This document shows positions 45,262-63,790 of a stretch of 64,000 nucleotides of DNA, one piece after another; position 1 is the stretch's first letter, and every line of letters starts with the position of its first letter. Under the pieces are notes generated by a model, which worked only from the letters and a program-made list of their open reading frames with translations, did not search any database and was not told where the DNA came from. This stretch comes from Castor canadensis (lineage: Eukaryota > Chordata > Mammalia > Rodentia > Castoridae): assembly GCF_047511655.1 (NCBI RefSeq), contig NC_133401.1, positions 17,908,501-17,972,500 on the forward strand, in the 5' to 3' direction. Position numbers and translations under genes: made by a program.

Positions 45262-45660
45262 AACTGAAGGGGTAGAGATCAGGAGGATAGAGGTTCAAAG
45301 TCAGTCCCGGCCAAAAGTTCTAGAGACCCTGTCTCAACCAATAAAAGGTAGGGCGGGGTGGTGCATGCCTGTGATCCCAGCTACATGGGGAAAGTGTAAA
45401 TAGGAGGCCCTGGGGAAAACTACAAGAACCTATCTGAAAAATAAAGCACGAAGGGGCATGGTGGCACAGTCTGTAATCACAACTGTATGGGAAGCATAAG
45501 GTGGAGGACCGTGATCTAGGCCAGCCCGGACAAAAGGTTCAAGACCCCATTTGAGAAATAACTGAAGCGAAAAGGGTTGTGCACGGCTCAAGTGATACAG
45601 TGCCTGCCTAGCAAGTGGGAGGGCCTGAGTTCAAACTCCAGTGCGGCCAAAAAAAAAAAA
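45262..45660 (+). mobile_element. SINE multimer (three B1-like units and ID)
   Basis: B1 end, linker tctcaaccaataaaagg, second B1, then a third B1-like unit (gcatggtggcacagtctgtaatc) and ID tail. Appears to be an extra unit compared with other trimers. Confidence 0.7.
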
Positions 45661-45796
45661 GTGTTGAAAGTCTTTCTGGCTGTCTGTCCCTCATCTATCC
45701 GATCATTGTGGCATTAGGGAGTTTAGCAAGAAATAAATAGTAATCATGAAACAGTATGACACCCACAAAATAGTTCATGTTATCTTTTTAGAGGGT

Positions 45797-46040
45797 TTCT
45801 TTTATTTTTTTGAGACAGGGTCTGACTATGTAGCCCAGGCTGGCCTTGAACCCACAATCCTCCTTCCTCTACCACCATGCCCACTGAAACATCTATTTTT
45901 ATAACTTTTCCCGGTGGTTAGCACATAAGTCCCAGAGCCAGGCCGCCTGGGCTCAAATGGGCTCCATGCTCCCCATCTGTGGGTTCACTTCTGTGAACCT
46001 CAATTCCCCTGCCTGAGAAACGAGCACAGCAGTGGCAGCC
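45797..46040. mobile_element. B1-like SINE (-) and MIR-like (+)
   Basis: 45800-45890 reverse B1; 45905-46040 MIR-like (agagccaggccgcctgggctcaaat). Confidence 0.65.
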
Positions 46041-46179
46041 CACCCCCAGGGTTTGGATGGAAGCATGTAAACCCAGGAGCATGTGCGTGTGCACGCTGAC
46101 TGACCGAAGCACCGATCATGAAGTCATGAAGATCATGAAGTCATGAAGGTGGAGGCCCACACTCTCCTCTGGCCTGTTA

Positions 46180-46397
46180 CACTTTTTTTATTTGTGGTAC
46201 TGGGGTTTGAACTCAGGGCCTTGCGCTTGCTAGACAGATGCTATACCACTTGGGCCACGCCCCCAGTCCTTTTTGCTTTAGTTATTTTTTCAGGTAGCGT
46301 CTTGTGTTTTTGCCTGGGGCTGGCCTCAGACTGAAATCATCCTACCTCTGCCTCCTGCAGAGTTGGGATGACAGGCGTGAGCCACCGTGCGTAACTG
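46180..46397 (-). mobile_element. Dimeric SINE
   Basis: ggtactggggtttgaactcagggcc ... gacaggcgtgagccacc. Confidence 0.85.
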
Positions 46398-46633
46398 TTT
46401 AAGATGTTTGTTACTGTCCACAGAGACTGAGTGATGTGCTGTGGTTTCTGCATGCACTCAGTCCACCAACTGCGGATAGAAACACTTGAAAAATAGTAAT
46501 TGCATCTGTACTGAACATGGAGGCTTTCTGCTTGTCAGTATTCCCTAAACAGTGCCATTTGGTAACCATCAACTTGGCATTTCAATTGCACTCGGTGTTG
46601 TAAGCCATCTAGAGGGATTTAAGTTATACAGGA

Positions 46634-46960
46634 GAGCCAGGCGCAGTGGCTCATGCCTGTAATCCCAGCTACTCTGGAGGCTGATCAGGAGAATTACGGT
46701 TTGAGGCTAGCCTGGGCAAAAACTTTGCATGACCCTCATCTCAACCAATAAAAGCTGGTCACAGTGGTGTGCGCCTGTCATCCCGGGCATGCAGGAGGCA
46801 TAAATAGAAGGATTGTGCACCAGGCCACCCCAGCAAAAAGTGAGACCCCATCTTCAAAAGAACGAGAGCAAAAAGAGCTGGTGGCATGGCTTAAGTGGTA
46901 GAGCACCTGCTTTGCAAGTGTGAGGCCCTGAGTTCAAATCCCAGTACTGCAGAAACATGA
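46634..46960 (+). mobile_element. Trimeric SINE, full length
   Basis: Best preserved trimer: B1a 46634-46738, linker ctcaaccaataaaagctgg, B1b to about 46872, ID with gttcaaatcccagtactgc. Confidence 0.85.
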
Positions 46961-46964
46961 TAAG

Positions 46965-47900
46965 CACGCGCATGCGCGCAGGAGGCTGTGCGGATCCTGT
47001 GCCCTTTTATGTAAGGGAGTTGAGCAGCACTGGATAGCAGGCTCCCCTGATGGGGATAGGGCAGGTCACCCCCCTCAGGCAGATCCCTGCAACTTAGACC
47101 CTGCCTGGGGCTTTGTGTGACTCAGCAAGCTGCAGACTTGCCGGCACTGCAGTCTGAGCTGTGGGTCATATCCCTGACACCAGGGCTTCGGGCACCTCCT
47201 GGAGCTGGCCCTGGTCCCATGCAGGGGCCACACAAAACAGAGGCAACCAGGCTGCTGATTTTAGAGGTTGCTTCTCCTGGGATGGTGAGGCAAGGCACCG
47301 GGCCCCAGTGTCCCTGTTTGCACCAGGAGGACTCTGTGGGTGGAGCTTCCAGCCAGGGCAGGTGAGTGTCACACCTGGTGAGTGGCAGAGCAGGTTACAG
47401 GTGGGCTGCAGCTCTGCAAGCCACAGGGATGTTGTCAGGTGTGGCTCTGGGTGACTGCATTTGGGAACTTTGCCTGTGTCACCAGTGAGGTCACATGTTT
47501 GTGTGTCATCCTTGACAGGCACCCATCCTGGCCATGAGCGTGTGTCAGTGTGACTGAGTGTGTAAGAGTAAACAGCATGTGCTTGTGTATGTGACTGTGA
47601 GCATGAGCAGGACTGTGAGTGGACTTAGGACAGGTCCGAGGAGGTGGGGGACGGACTGCCTGGAGATCGGAGGGACACAAAGACAGTTGGTGGGACCCCG
47701 AGACAGCTCATCTGAGCCCAGAGCCTGGGAAAGAAGATGTAGAGAGAGATGGACGGAGAGAAGTGGAACCAAAGAGGAACGTACCCTACCCTGGGTCTTC
47801 ACCATGTCTTGCTCAGGAGACAGAAGTCTGGTAAGTTGAGGCCCCCAGCAGGTTCTGAGCCTCTAGTTAAAAAGCATAACCTCTCTTCCCTGGGAGGGAA
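46965..47900. other. Unassigned intergenic DNA
   Basis: GT-rich stretch 47530-47620; no gene signals beyond chance open frames. Confidence 0.4.
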
Positions 47901-48004
47901 CACAGGCCTCATGCAGACTTGGCAGGAACTCCACCAATGAGCTACAGCTCCAGCCCAGCTTCTGCCTTTGGTGGAGCTCTTACCACACATACCAGACACC
48001 AACC

Positions 48005-48175
48005 ATATCCTCACACTTCCTTTACAGTGTTTCTGTTGACACAGCAATCCTATGAGGTAGACATTGCCACTGTGCCCATCTTCCAGCTGGGAAAACTGAG
48101 GCTCACAGAGGTGAAGCTACTTGACCCAGACACCACAGCAATTGTGTTGCAGGGGTGGGATTTGAACCCATTTCC
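48005..48175 (+). mobile_element. MIR
   Basis: caatcctatgaggtagacattg, ctgggaaaactgaggctcacagag, gtgggatttgaaccca. Confidence 0.75.
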
Positions 48176-48377
48176 ATCCACCCATTTGAACCACTCTCAA
48201 CCACCTCGAAAGTAGAGGCTGTTCATGGCCAGCCTGCTTGTCATCCAAGGGACAAAGGAATGTGTGGGCCCCGGTGTGTGGGGGGTGGGCAAAAAACTGC
48301 CACAATTCTTTAGTCCTCCCTGTAGCCACATCTCTAGTGCTGTGAATAACCCACTGCACTCTCCACAAGAGTTGAAG

Positions 48378-48645
48378 TTTAGCTACTTGGGAGGCAAAGA
48401 CAGGAGGATCGTGGTTTGAGGACATTCTAGGCAAAAGCTAGCAAGACCTTATCTCAGAAAACAAGCCAGGCATGTTGGTCCCACATGTAATCCCAGCTAC
48501 TTGAGAGGCAGAGGTAGGAGGATCATGGTCTGAAGCTGACCCCCAAAGACACATCTGAAAACCAAAAGGACTGAGGGGAGTGGCTGAAGTGGTAGAGTGA
48601 CTAAGGCTCTGAGTTCAAATTCCAGTACCACCAAATAAACAAGAG
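48378..48645 (+). mobile_element. Trimeric SINE
   Basis: B1a from about 48380, joint atctcagaaaacaagccagg, B1b, ID with box A loss (gtagagtgactaaggc). Confidence 0.8.
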
Positions 48646-48649
48646 TTGG

Positions 48650-50692
48650 AGTCTGTTTCTCTTCCCTGATCTTGGCTGGCTTGCCTTCAGACTTACAGTG
48701 GCTGAGAGCACAATTATTAAGGATATGCTAAGTCTCGGTGGAGCATCCCAGAGCCTAACTCTGCCTCTTTGAGAGCCAACTGGACAGTCTTATGTCTGAT
48801 CAAAGTCATTTGGTCCTTCATTCCCTGCAGCCAGCCAGACACACCCCAGAAGGAGAGTCCCTACCACCTATAACTGACAGCAGATACACGAGAGTCTGCT
48901 AAAGCCACCACACCTGCCCAGCCCTGTCTAGTTTAAATGCCAATTTACAGCACACAATGAGCTTGTTAACAAGTTAACATTTTGAGCAACCACATTTCAG
49001 GGCTGCTTGTTACACTGCAATAGCTAACTGATACACAGACACCGGAACTCCAATTGGTGGCTTTGGGTTTTTAAGACTATCAATAAAAAAAAAAAAAAAG
49101 ACATCAGAGAAGGGAGGTGGGAGAGATGGAGTGGGGTGGGGTGGGAAGATAAAGGAATCTCCCCAAATGTCAAGTCTGAGTGACCCTCCTTTCCCAGCAG
49201 CCCCAGTGCACCCCCAATCCCTTCTCTGTTCTGGAGGTGGGGCCCCCAGCCACCATCTTCTGCACACCCAGGTCCAGTTTTCAGCTCAGGTCCCCGGCAA
49301 AATGAAGGCAGAAGAGGGGTGCAGGGCCTGGAGACCTTGTCTTTGTCCTTGACTGTCCCTCAAGTGGACGCTCAGGTCCCCCATGTCCCAGTGGGGCCCC
49401 AGGGAGGTAGGCGTTGAGTGAAGAGGCCTTTGGAGCGCTAGACCCAGAGGGCCCAGTGGGGACGGATGATACGCGAGTCTGGTGGTCACAGTCCAGAGGC
49501 TGGGGCCTGTGACAAGGACAGGAAAGGCCAAGTCAGGAGATGGGTGAGGTCTGGCCCTACATCAGCCTCTTTGTGCAGCCCCTACCAGACCCAAAGTAAG
49601 AGAGAGGAGAGAGACAGCAGGACAGAGGAAGAGAGATGGAGAGTCAGATGCAGCTGTGGGAAGAGAGGATGAGTCATCAATACAGAGAGACAAACAGCCG
49701 GAGAGAGAGACACAGGAGAAAGGGGGTGGGGGGGAAAGAAAAGGGGATTGAAAACTGAGGGAAAGAGCCCCAAGGCAGCGGGGTGGGGGGGTGGCGAGCA
49801 GGATGAGATGCCCCCATCACTACAGACCTAGGGGTTACCGGACACTCAGAACAGGCCACTCCTGTCCCATGCACCTAACAGGTCTGGGTGCACACGGTGC
49901 CCCTGATGCCTTAGCCATGCCCAGCCCCCTGCTGGGCTTTTCCTGAAGTCATCCCGCCTGCTTGGCCCACCTGTGTCCACCCATCCCAAGTCCTCCCTCA
50001 TCCGTGTGCATGAGTGTGGTGGGCCATCTCGTGGCCATGAGGTTTCTAAGTGCTCTGAGTCTTTGCATGTTCTGTGCCCTCTGCTAGACCCTCCTCTCAT
50101 TTTCTTGCTCTCAGCTACAAAGTTGTTTCCTCCAGGAAGCCTTCCCTGAATGCCCACCTCCCAGCCTGAGTCTGGTGGTACCTCTGGGTTCCTCCAGCTC
50201 CTGGGCATCTACACCCCAGTATTGCCCATCCTAGGGCATCAGTGGCTGGGGTGGGTCTGTCACCCATGGATGTGAGATCTATGAGGCAGGGTTGGGTGGT
50301 AGTGATCATGGTCACTGGTGTGTCCCCAGCACCCTCCAAGACAGCACTGGTCACAAAGTGTCTCAGGGGAAGCAGACCAAATGGGTAGATGGGTGGGTGG
50401 ATGGATAGATGGATGGCCAGGTGGATGGAGGGGTGGATGGATGGATGGACAGGTAGGTTGATGGATGGATGGATGGACAGATGGATGGACAGGTGGGTAA
50501 GTGGATGAAACATGGATGGGTGAGTAGGTGGGTGGATGGGCAGACGCATGGATGGGAGAGGGGGTTAGATGGGTGAATCATCTCCCACCAAGCCTTGGAG
50601 GTGCCCCCTGCAGGGACCATGCTGGACGTTGGTTGGGTGAGCCGCTATTGGGTCTGGAGGACTCTAGACACTCACTCTTCTGAGTCCAGCCT
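48650..50692 (-). other. MEIS3 3' flank, no clear polyadenylation signal
   Basis: Region downstream of the MEIS3 stop on its own strand. I find no TTTATT (minus-strand AATAAA) in about 2 kb. It contains the tetranucleotide repeat at 50375-50575 and no gene I can support; the AATAAA at 49084 with a poly-A run is on the plus strand. The 3' UTR probably occupies part of this stretch. Confidence 0.4.
50375..50575 (+). repeat. (GGAT)n array
   Basis: ggatggatgg with gacagg and ggtagg variants, about 200 bp, in the MEIS3 3' flank. Confidence 0.9.
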
Positions 50693-58578
<7,886 letters not shown>

Positions 58579-59200
58579 GGGCTGGGGCCGGCGGCGCTGG
58601 CGGCGCCCGGCGGGCGGGGCGGAGCTGGGGCGCGGGTCACAGCGGGGGGCGCATCGCGGCGGGGACGGCGCCGGCGGGAGGTCGCCCGCGGTCCCGCCCG
58701 GTCCGCCGCGCCCGGGGCTGCGGAACCCGAGCGGCGACAGTGGCGGATCCGAGCGAGCGCGGCCGGCGCAGGGCCGGCGCTCGCTCTCGCTTTCCCTCTC
58801 TCTCTCTCTCTCTTGCTCTCGCTCTCTCTCCTCGCTCGCTGTCCCTCCCAGCGCCCCCTCTGTGGTCACATCCGGAAGTTCCTCCGCTGAGATGCTTAAC
58901 CCGCGGTCCGCCGGGCGGGCGGGGCGGGCGAGGAGTCGGGGACCGCCCTCCCTCCGTCCCCTCCCGCCCCGCCCCTCCCCTCCCCGCCCTCCCCCCCCGC
59001 CCTCCCCCCGTCCCTTCCTGCCCCGCCCCGCCCTCCCCTCCCCCGCCCTCCCTCCGTCCCCTCTCGTCCCCCCTCCCCCGCCCCCAAGGGCTGGCGTCGC
59101 TCTCCCCGCGGCCTTTGTATCCCAGGCTCCCAGGGTCCCGGGCCCCGTCCTCCCCACCCTCTCCTGTCCCCTCCCGCGCCCCAGCTCCGCTGCCTGTCCT
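58579..59200 (-). promoter_or_regulatory. MEIS3: MEIS3 CpG island promoter and 5' leader
   Basis: Extremely CpG- and C-rich block immediately upstream of the MEIS3 start codon on the minus strand. Includes a CT-type dinucleotide run (58792-58830), an ETS-like tccggaagt site near 58870, and C-runs at 58930-59085 that are G-runs on the MEIS3 coding strand. The start of transcription lies somewhere here; no TATA box seen. Confidence 0.8.
58930..59090 (-). promoter_or_regulatory. G-run cluster (possible G-quadruplex) upstream of MEIS3
   Basis: Repeated ccccgccctccc-type units on the plus strand give many runs of three or more G on the minus strand, also potential SP/KLF sites. Strand-asymmetric; G-rich on the MEIS3 sense strand. 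Confidence 0.65.
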
Positions 59201-59209
59201 CTCGCGATC

Positions 59210-59352
59210 TTCTCTTGTCTGTCTGTCTCTCCCTCTCTCCTCTCCTCTCTCTCCCTTCCTCCTCTCTCCTTTATCCTTTCTTTTCTCCTCCTCCTCCTCC
59301 TCCTCCTTCCTCTCAGACAGAGAGAGAGAGAGAGAGAGTGAGAGAGAGTGAG
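59210..59352. repeat. CT-rich, (CTC)n and (GA)n runs
   Basis: Pyrimidine tract to about 59311 switching abruptly to (GA)n 59317-59352. Confidence 0.85.
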
Positions 59353-60351
59353 TCAGACCGGACAGAAGGCAGGGAGGACCCAAACGCATATATTTTGATT
59401 TCTCTTCGAGCTTTGTCCCCTTCCCTGCCTCCCTTTGGAGACAAGGACACGCAGGGCCTGCAGTAAGTGTGAGCCCACCCCTGTCCCTCCGCTCATCCCG
59501 GACCCCAGCCTTGTAGACCCTGTGCCTGAAGTCCCCTCAGCGGCTCCCTCCACAATCGAGGTAGGGCCAGTACAGTCACACGTGTCACATACGTGTTGGA
59601 GCGAGGGTTCTTAGCTCTTCTGGAGCTCTTAGGACAAACTGTGAGACAGGGTTCTAGTGAGATGAAGAGAGATTTGTGTGAGGGTTTATTGAGCACCTAC
59701 TGTGTGCCAGGTGATGCTCAGAGGACTGACAGAGCAACAGACAAACTTCCTGACCTCCTGGCACTCATATTCTCCTCAGGATAGGACGAGGGGAGAGAAT
59801 AGCCAAGGAACAAATGTCTAAATAGGAATTAATGCTGGGGTGACAAGTGCTCTGAAACAGAGTTAGGGATGGTTTTTAAGGCCCTGTCCAGAAGTGCCAG
59901 GTGACAGACCTGAGCAGGTGAGGGTGGAGTCCTGCAGGCCAGGGAACAAGCATTGCACCCTGAGAAGAGCAGGTGCACAGGCCCTGGGGCAGCAGCCAGG
60001 AGAGGCCAGAGGAGGGGGTGCCACAAGAGGGCAACAGCTAGACACTGTTCTCTGCAGGGCCATGGCTACTTGGGGGGGTCTTTGTCCTCCCCTGTCCTCA
60101 GACTGTGTGGGGGAGTGCAAATGGGTGTCAGGAGACTTAAGAACCCCCAAGTCAACATAGAAATTGGGACTTGGCGCGTGTGTGTGTGTTTTCCCCATGG
60201 AGGCGTCCAGTGAGTTCATTTTGTTCCCACAGAGGGAGACTGGACCCCAAGTATTTACCAAGATCATGTCACAGGAAAGGCACCAAAGAGAAAGACTTGA
60301 GTCAGAGCCAGAGAGAGAGGAAGGGATGAGAGAAAGGTCCTGAGAGTTGGT
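59353..60351. other. Unassigned DNA upstream of MEIS3
   Basis: 59686-59870 resembles an ancient repeat (tattgagcacctactgtgtgccagg). No gene seen. Confidence 0.45.
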
Positions 60352-61046
60352 CAGACACCAAGAGAGAGGGACAGAGACCAAGACAGAGGGACAGAGACCA
60401 AGAGAGAGGGACAGACACCAAGAGAGAGGGACAGACACCAAGACAGAGGGACAGAGACCAAGAGAGAGGGACAGAGACCAAGAGAGAGGGACAGACACCA
60501 AGACAGAGGGACAGAGACCAAGAGAGAGGGACAGACACCAAGAGAGAGGGACAGACACCAAGACAGAGGGACAGACACCAAGACAGAGGGACAGACACCA
60601 AGAGAGAGTGACAGACACCAAGACAGAGGGACAGACACCAGGAGAGAGGGACAGAGACCAAGACAGAGGGACAGACACCAAGAGAGAGGGACAGAGACCA
60701 AGACAGAGGGACAGAGACCAAGAGAGAGGGACAGACACCAAGACAGAGGGACAGACACCAAGACAGAGGGACAGAGACCAAGACAGAGGGACAGAGATCA
60801 AGAGAGAGGGACAGACACCAAGAGAGAGGGACAGAGACCAAGAGAGAGGGACAGACACCAAGACAGAGGGACAGACACCAAGACAGAGGGACAGAGACCA
60901 AGACAGAGGGACAGAGACCAAGAGAGAGGGCCAGACACCAAGAGAGAGGGACAGACACCAAGACAGAGGGACAGAGACCAAGACAGAGGGACAGAGACCA
61001 AGAGAGAGGGACAGACACCAAGAGAGAGGGACAGACACCAAAAGAG
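60352..61046. repeat. 20-bp minisatellite, about 35 units
   Basis: Perfectly phased 20-bp unit accaagagagagggacagac with two main binary sites (gagaga/gacaga and cagaga/cagaca). Uniform, little other divergence. Open in several frames only because the unit lacks stops. Confidence 0.97.
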
Positions 61047-61590
61047 GGAACTAGAACCATAAAACAAGGAGGCAGCACCCACGCTCCAGGCTCTCTGAGG
61101 TTACATTTTTACGACAGTTAGAAAAACGCTGCCTGGTCCTCCTTGATGCTCCCGCTTTCTGCATCTGCTGGAAATAAAACAAAACCACTCAGGCCCAGGG
61201 CAGCAGGGAGACAGAGCAGAAGCTGCAGCATGAGGGACTGCAGCGAGACAGCAGCAGCACTTCCAGAGGGGAGAGGGTGAGTGGGAGGCTGCGGCGATGG
61301 TGAGGAAGGACAGGGCCTGGGCCTCAGGCATCTGCAAGCCTCCCCCGCCCCCAAGGCTTGGTACTTCCTGTGGGAGTCCTGGGGCTTCTGGCTGATCTGT
61401 CGCTGTCTTTGTTTCTGTCTCTCATCTCTCTCCTCTCTCTCTTTTCCAGTCTCTCTCTCCCTGACTCTGTCCTCTCCTGCCCTGGTCATGCTGCCGACCC
61501 TGGAGCCTGGGACCACATAGGACAGGCCTCCCCTTCCCTCCTCTCAGCTTCACCATCCGTCCTACGACAGGAGGATAATGGAGAAAACAT
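61047..61590. other. Unassigned DNA
   Basis: No feature recognised apart from CT-rich 61400-61470. Confidence 0.4.
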
Positions 61591-61592
61591 CA

Positions 61593-61712
61593 AGCTAAGA
61601 GCCGGGCTTGGTGGGGTACTTCTGTAATCCCAGCATTCTGGAGGCTGAGGCAGGAGGATTGAGAGTTCCAGGCCACTCTGGGCTACAAAGTGAGACCCTG
61701 TCTTAAAAACAA
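61593..61712 (+). mobile_element. B1-like SINE
   Basis: gccgggcttggtggggtacttctg ... gagaccctgtcttaaaaac. Confidence 0.85.
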
Positions 61713-61859
61713 ACCAAAACAAACAAAAGGGAAAAGAAAGAGGAAAAGGTTAAGCTGGCTTGTGCTGGACCCTGTGCCGGACACATTGTAGGAGAGCCCC
61801 CTTAAAGCTCCCTCCACACTGTCCTGTGGGTGACCTGGCCCTTTAAGGCAGGCGGAGGG

Positions 61860-61990
61860 GGTCTGGAGAGCCTTTAATCACTACTACTCACCCCGCCCCC
61901 CAGTTAGGGGTTCTGGAGCAGAAAATTAATTTAAATCACTTTTTAATTAAAGATGCAAAGCTCTTCTGTCTGCCCCACCCCCACCCCAGC
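61860..61990. promoter_or_regulatory. A/T-rich putative enhancer upstream of MEIS3
   Basis: Non-repeat block with aaaattaatttaaatc and ttttaattaaagatg plus ctttaatcac, set in GC-rich flanks. A second motif, cttaattagcgag, is at 62327. Looks like conserved homeodomain-bound non-coding DNA. Confidence 0.4.
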
Positions 61991-62049
61991 CTCAGAGGAG
62001 ATTCAGGTCTGGGGTCCCAGATGGGGGAGGTTGGGGAGGGTGTGTTAGA

Positions 62050-62255
62050 GAGGGAAAGAGAGACAGACATACAGAGACAGACAGACAGAGGAGGAGAGAG
62101 CTAGAGGAACAGAGAGAGAGAGAAGAGAGGGAGAGAGAAACAGATATAGAGAGAGAGACAGAGTGAGGACAGGGAGAGAGGGACAGAGAGACAGAGACAG
62201 AGAGGGAGACAGAAAGACAGACAGAGACGGAGAGGGAGAGGAGAGAGAGGGAGAC
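62050..62255. repeat. GA-rich simple repeat
   Basis: gagaga, gacaga and gacaggg units; related in composition to the 20-bp minisatellite but unphased. Confidence 0.85.
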
Positions 62256-62429
62256 CGGAGCAGTTTCTGCCCTGGCTCTGAGCGCGGGACCCTCAGCCTC
62301 CCAGCCTGGACTCAGGGAACAAATCTTCTTAATTAGCGAGAGGGAGGAGTAAGGGTGTCTGGATGGAGGACGAGCCACTGGAGGAAGGAGGCGGGAGGTG
62401 GTGCTGCTGCTTCCCGCATCTGTCTCCCC

Positions 62430-62560
62430 GACACGCACAAACACATGTGCACACACATGTGCTCCCACACACGCATATCTGTGCACACAGCGCACGCGCT
62501 CACACGCACGCGCTCACACGCACGCGCTCACACGCACGCGCTCACGCGCACGCACACTCT
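62430..62560. repeat. CA/CG alternating repeat (14-bp unit)
   Basis: Tandem gcacgcgctcacac (about four copies from 62491) after a CA-rich run; alternating purine-pyrimidine, CpG-dense. Confidence 0.9.
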
Positions 62561-63790
62561 GGCCTGTCTGTCTCTCTGAGCTCTGGCCCCTCTCCCTGGC
62601 AGCGTCCCTCCCTCACGCAGTGCTTGGGCTGTGACCCGCAGGGGACAGGGAGGTGGCAGCCAGGTCTGGGCTTGTCATTGCCACCCGACTGCCCTCCAGG
62701 AGTTGGTGTTTGGCCTCTGGGCAGGTGTCAGGAAGTGACCTCAGGTTGGTGCTGCTCTGTGGGTGTCCACACCGGGCTCAGCCTGGGGGTGCAGCTCAGG
62801 TGCAGCCTCCCAGCTGCCCTGCTCACCCCATCTTACAGGTGGGAAGGGCCAGGCCATGCCAACCCATGACCGTCTGAGTGTTTGGGGGACCGCCCAGGCC
62901 TCTCCCACACAACTTTCCCCAGCTCATCGCTCACCTCAGCCACCTGGGCAGGACCGTGTTGTCCCCGTTCTCCCCCCATCCCAGCTCAGACCCATGGGGC
63001 TGTGACCCTTGAGCAGCCACAACAACCCAGGAACCCCCAGTATTTCTGGGGTGGAGTGAGCAAGGACCTGTTGAGAGCCCCCTCCTTTCTGCAAACTCTG
63101 TCCTGCCAGCTCTCTGCCTCAGTTTCCCTCTTTGTCAACAGCTCTGTGTTTATCTCCTCCTTCTGGGGAGCAAATCTCTGTCCCTTGTCCCTCTATCCTG
63201 GCCTCCTTCAGGACCTGTCTCTGCTCAGAGCATGGAAGAAAGGGGGTCTAGGCTTAGTTTGTTTCTTTTTCTGCCTGAGGTGTGTGTCTGTTGGTCTGTC
63301 TTGTGGCTTTCTGCTTTGCCTTGTCTGTCATTGTCTGGAAAATTCCCCCTTTCTGCCTCTGGGCCTCTGTGTCCCTCTCTCTTTCCACCTCACTCCATTG
63401 CTGCGCCCTCTTCTTGTCTCCCAGGTTCTCCCTGCACCCCCGCTGTCCAGGCCTTCGGGAGCCTCCGGTCCTCCCCTGGCTGGCCTGGCTCTAGGGGAAG
63501 GACACATTTATCTTGGGGGCCCCGTCTCTGCATCCACCCCTGTGCTGGGTGGTCAGGGCCATCCATCACCTCAGCAGCCAGCGACTGGGGAGGCTCATTT
63601 GTCACCCGCCCGCCTCCCTTCCCCTTCCCCTCCCGCCCCACCAAGCAATCATAGCATTAGCTCAACATAGGCCACCAGGGACCCAGCGGACCAGCCTGAC
63701 CCCAGGGCAGGGCTGGGCACCAACCCCCCCCCACACCCCCCCCTCCGGCTCCTTTTTATCCTTTGCTCTCTCCAATCTACTTCCCTTTGC
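62561..63790. other. Unassigned right-hand DNA
   Basis: Open frames up to 262 codons (62882-63670) are low-complexity and P/S/L-rich with no recognised domain; no gene supported. In human the next gene is SLC8A2, probably beyond the window. Confidence 0.45.

Noticed and set aside
58845-58866. CTCF site in cagcgccccctctgtgg
   Set aside because: Has the core look but spacing differs from the consensus by one base; not strong enough to call.
59863-61041. 392-codon minus-strand open frame (and 235-codon plus-strand frame) in the tandem array
   Set aside because: A 20-bp unit without stop codons is open in many frames; the translation is a pure 20-residue repeat with no start, splice or family support.
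60352-61046. CRISPR-like regular repeats
   Set aside because: Units are head-to-tail with no unique spacers, in a mammalian genome; it is a minisatellite.
62882-63670. 262-codon plus-strand frame at the right end
   Set aside because: P/S/L-rich with no motif and no splice evidence; likely chance in CT-rich DNA.
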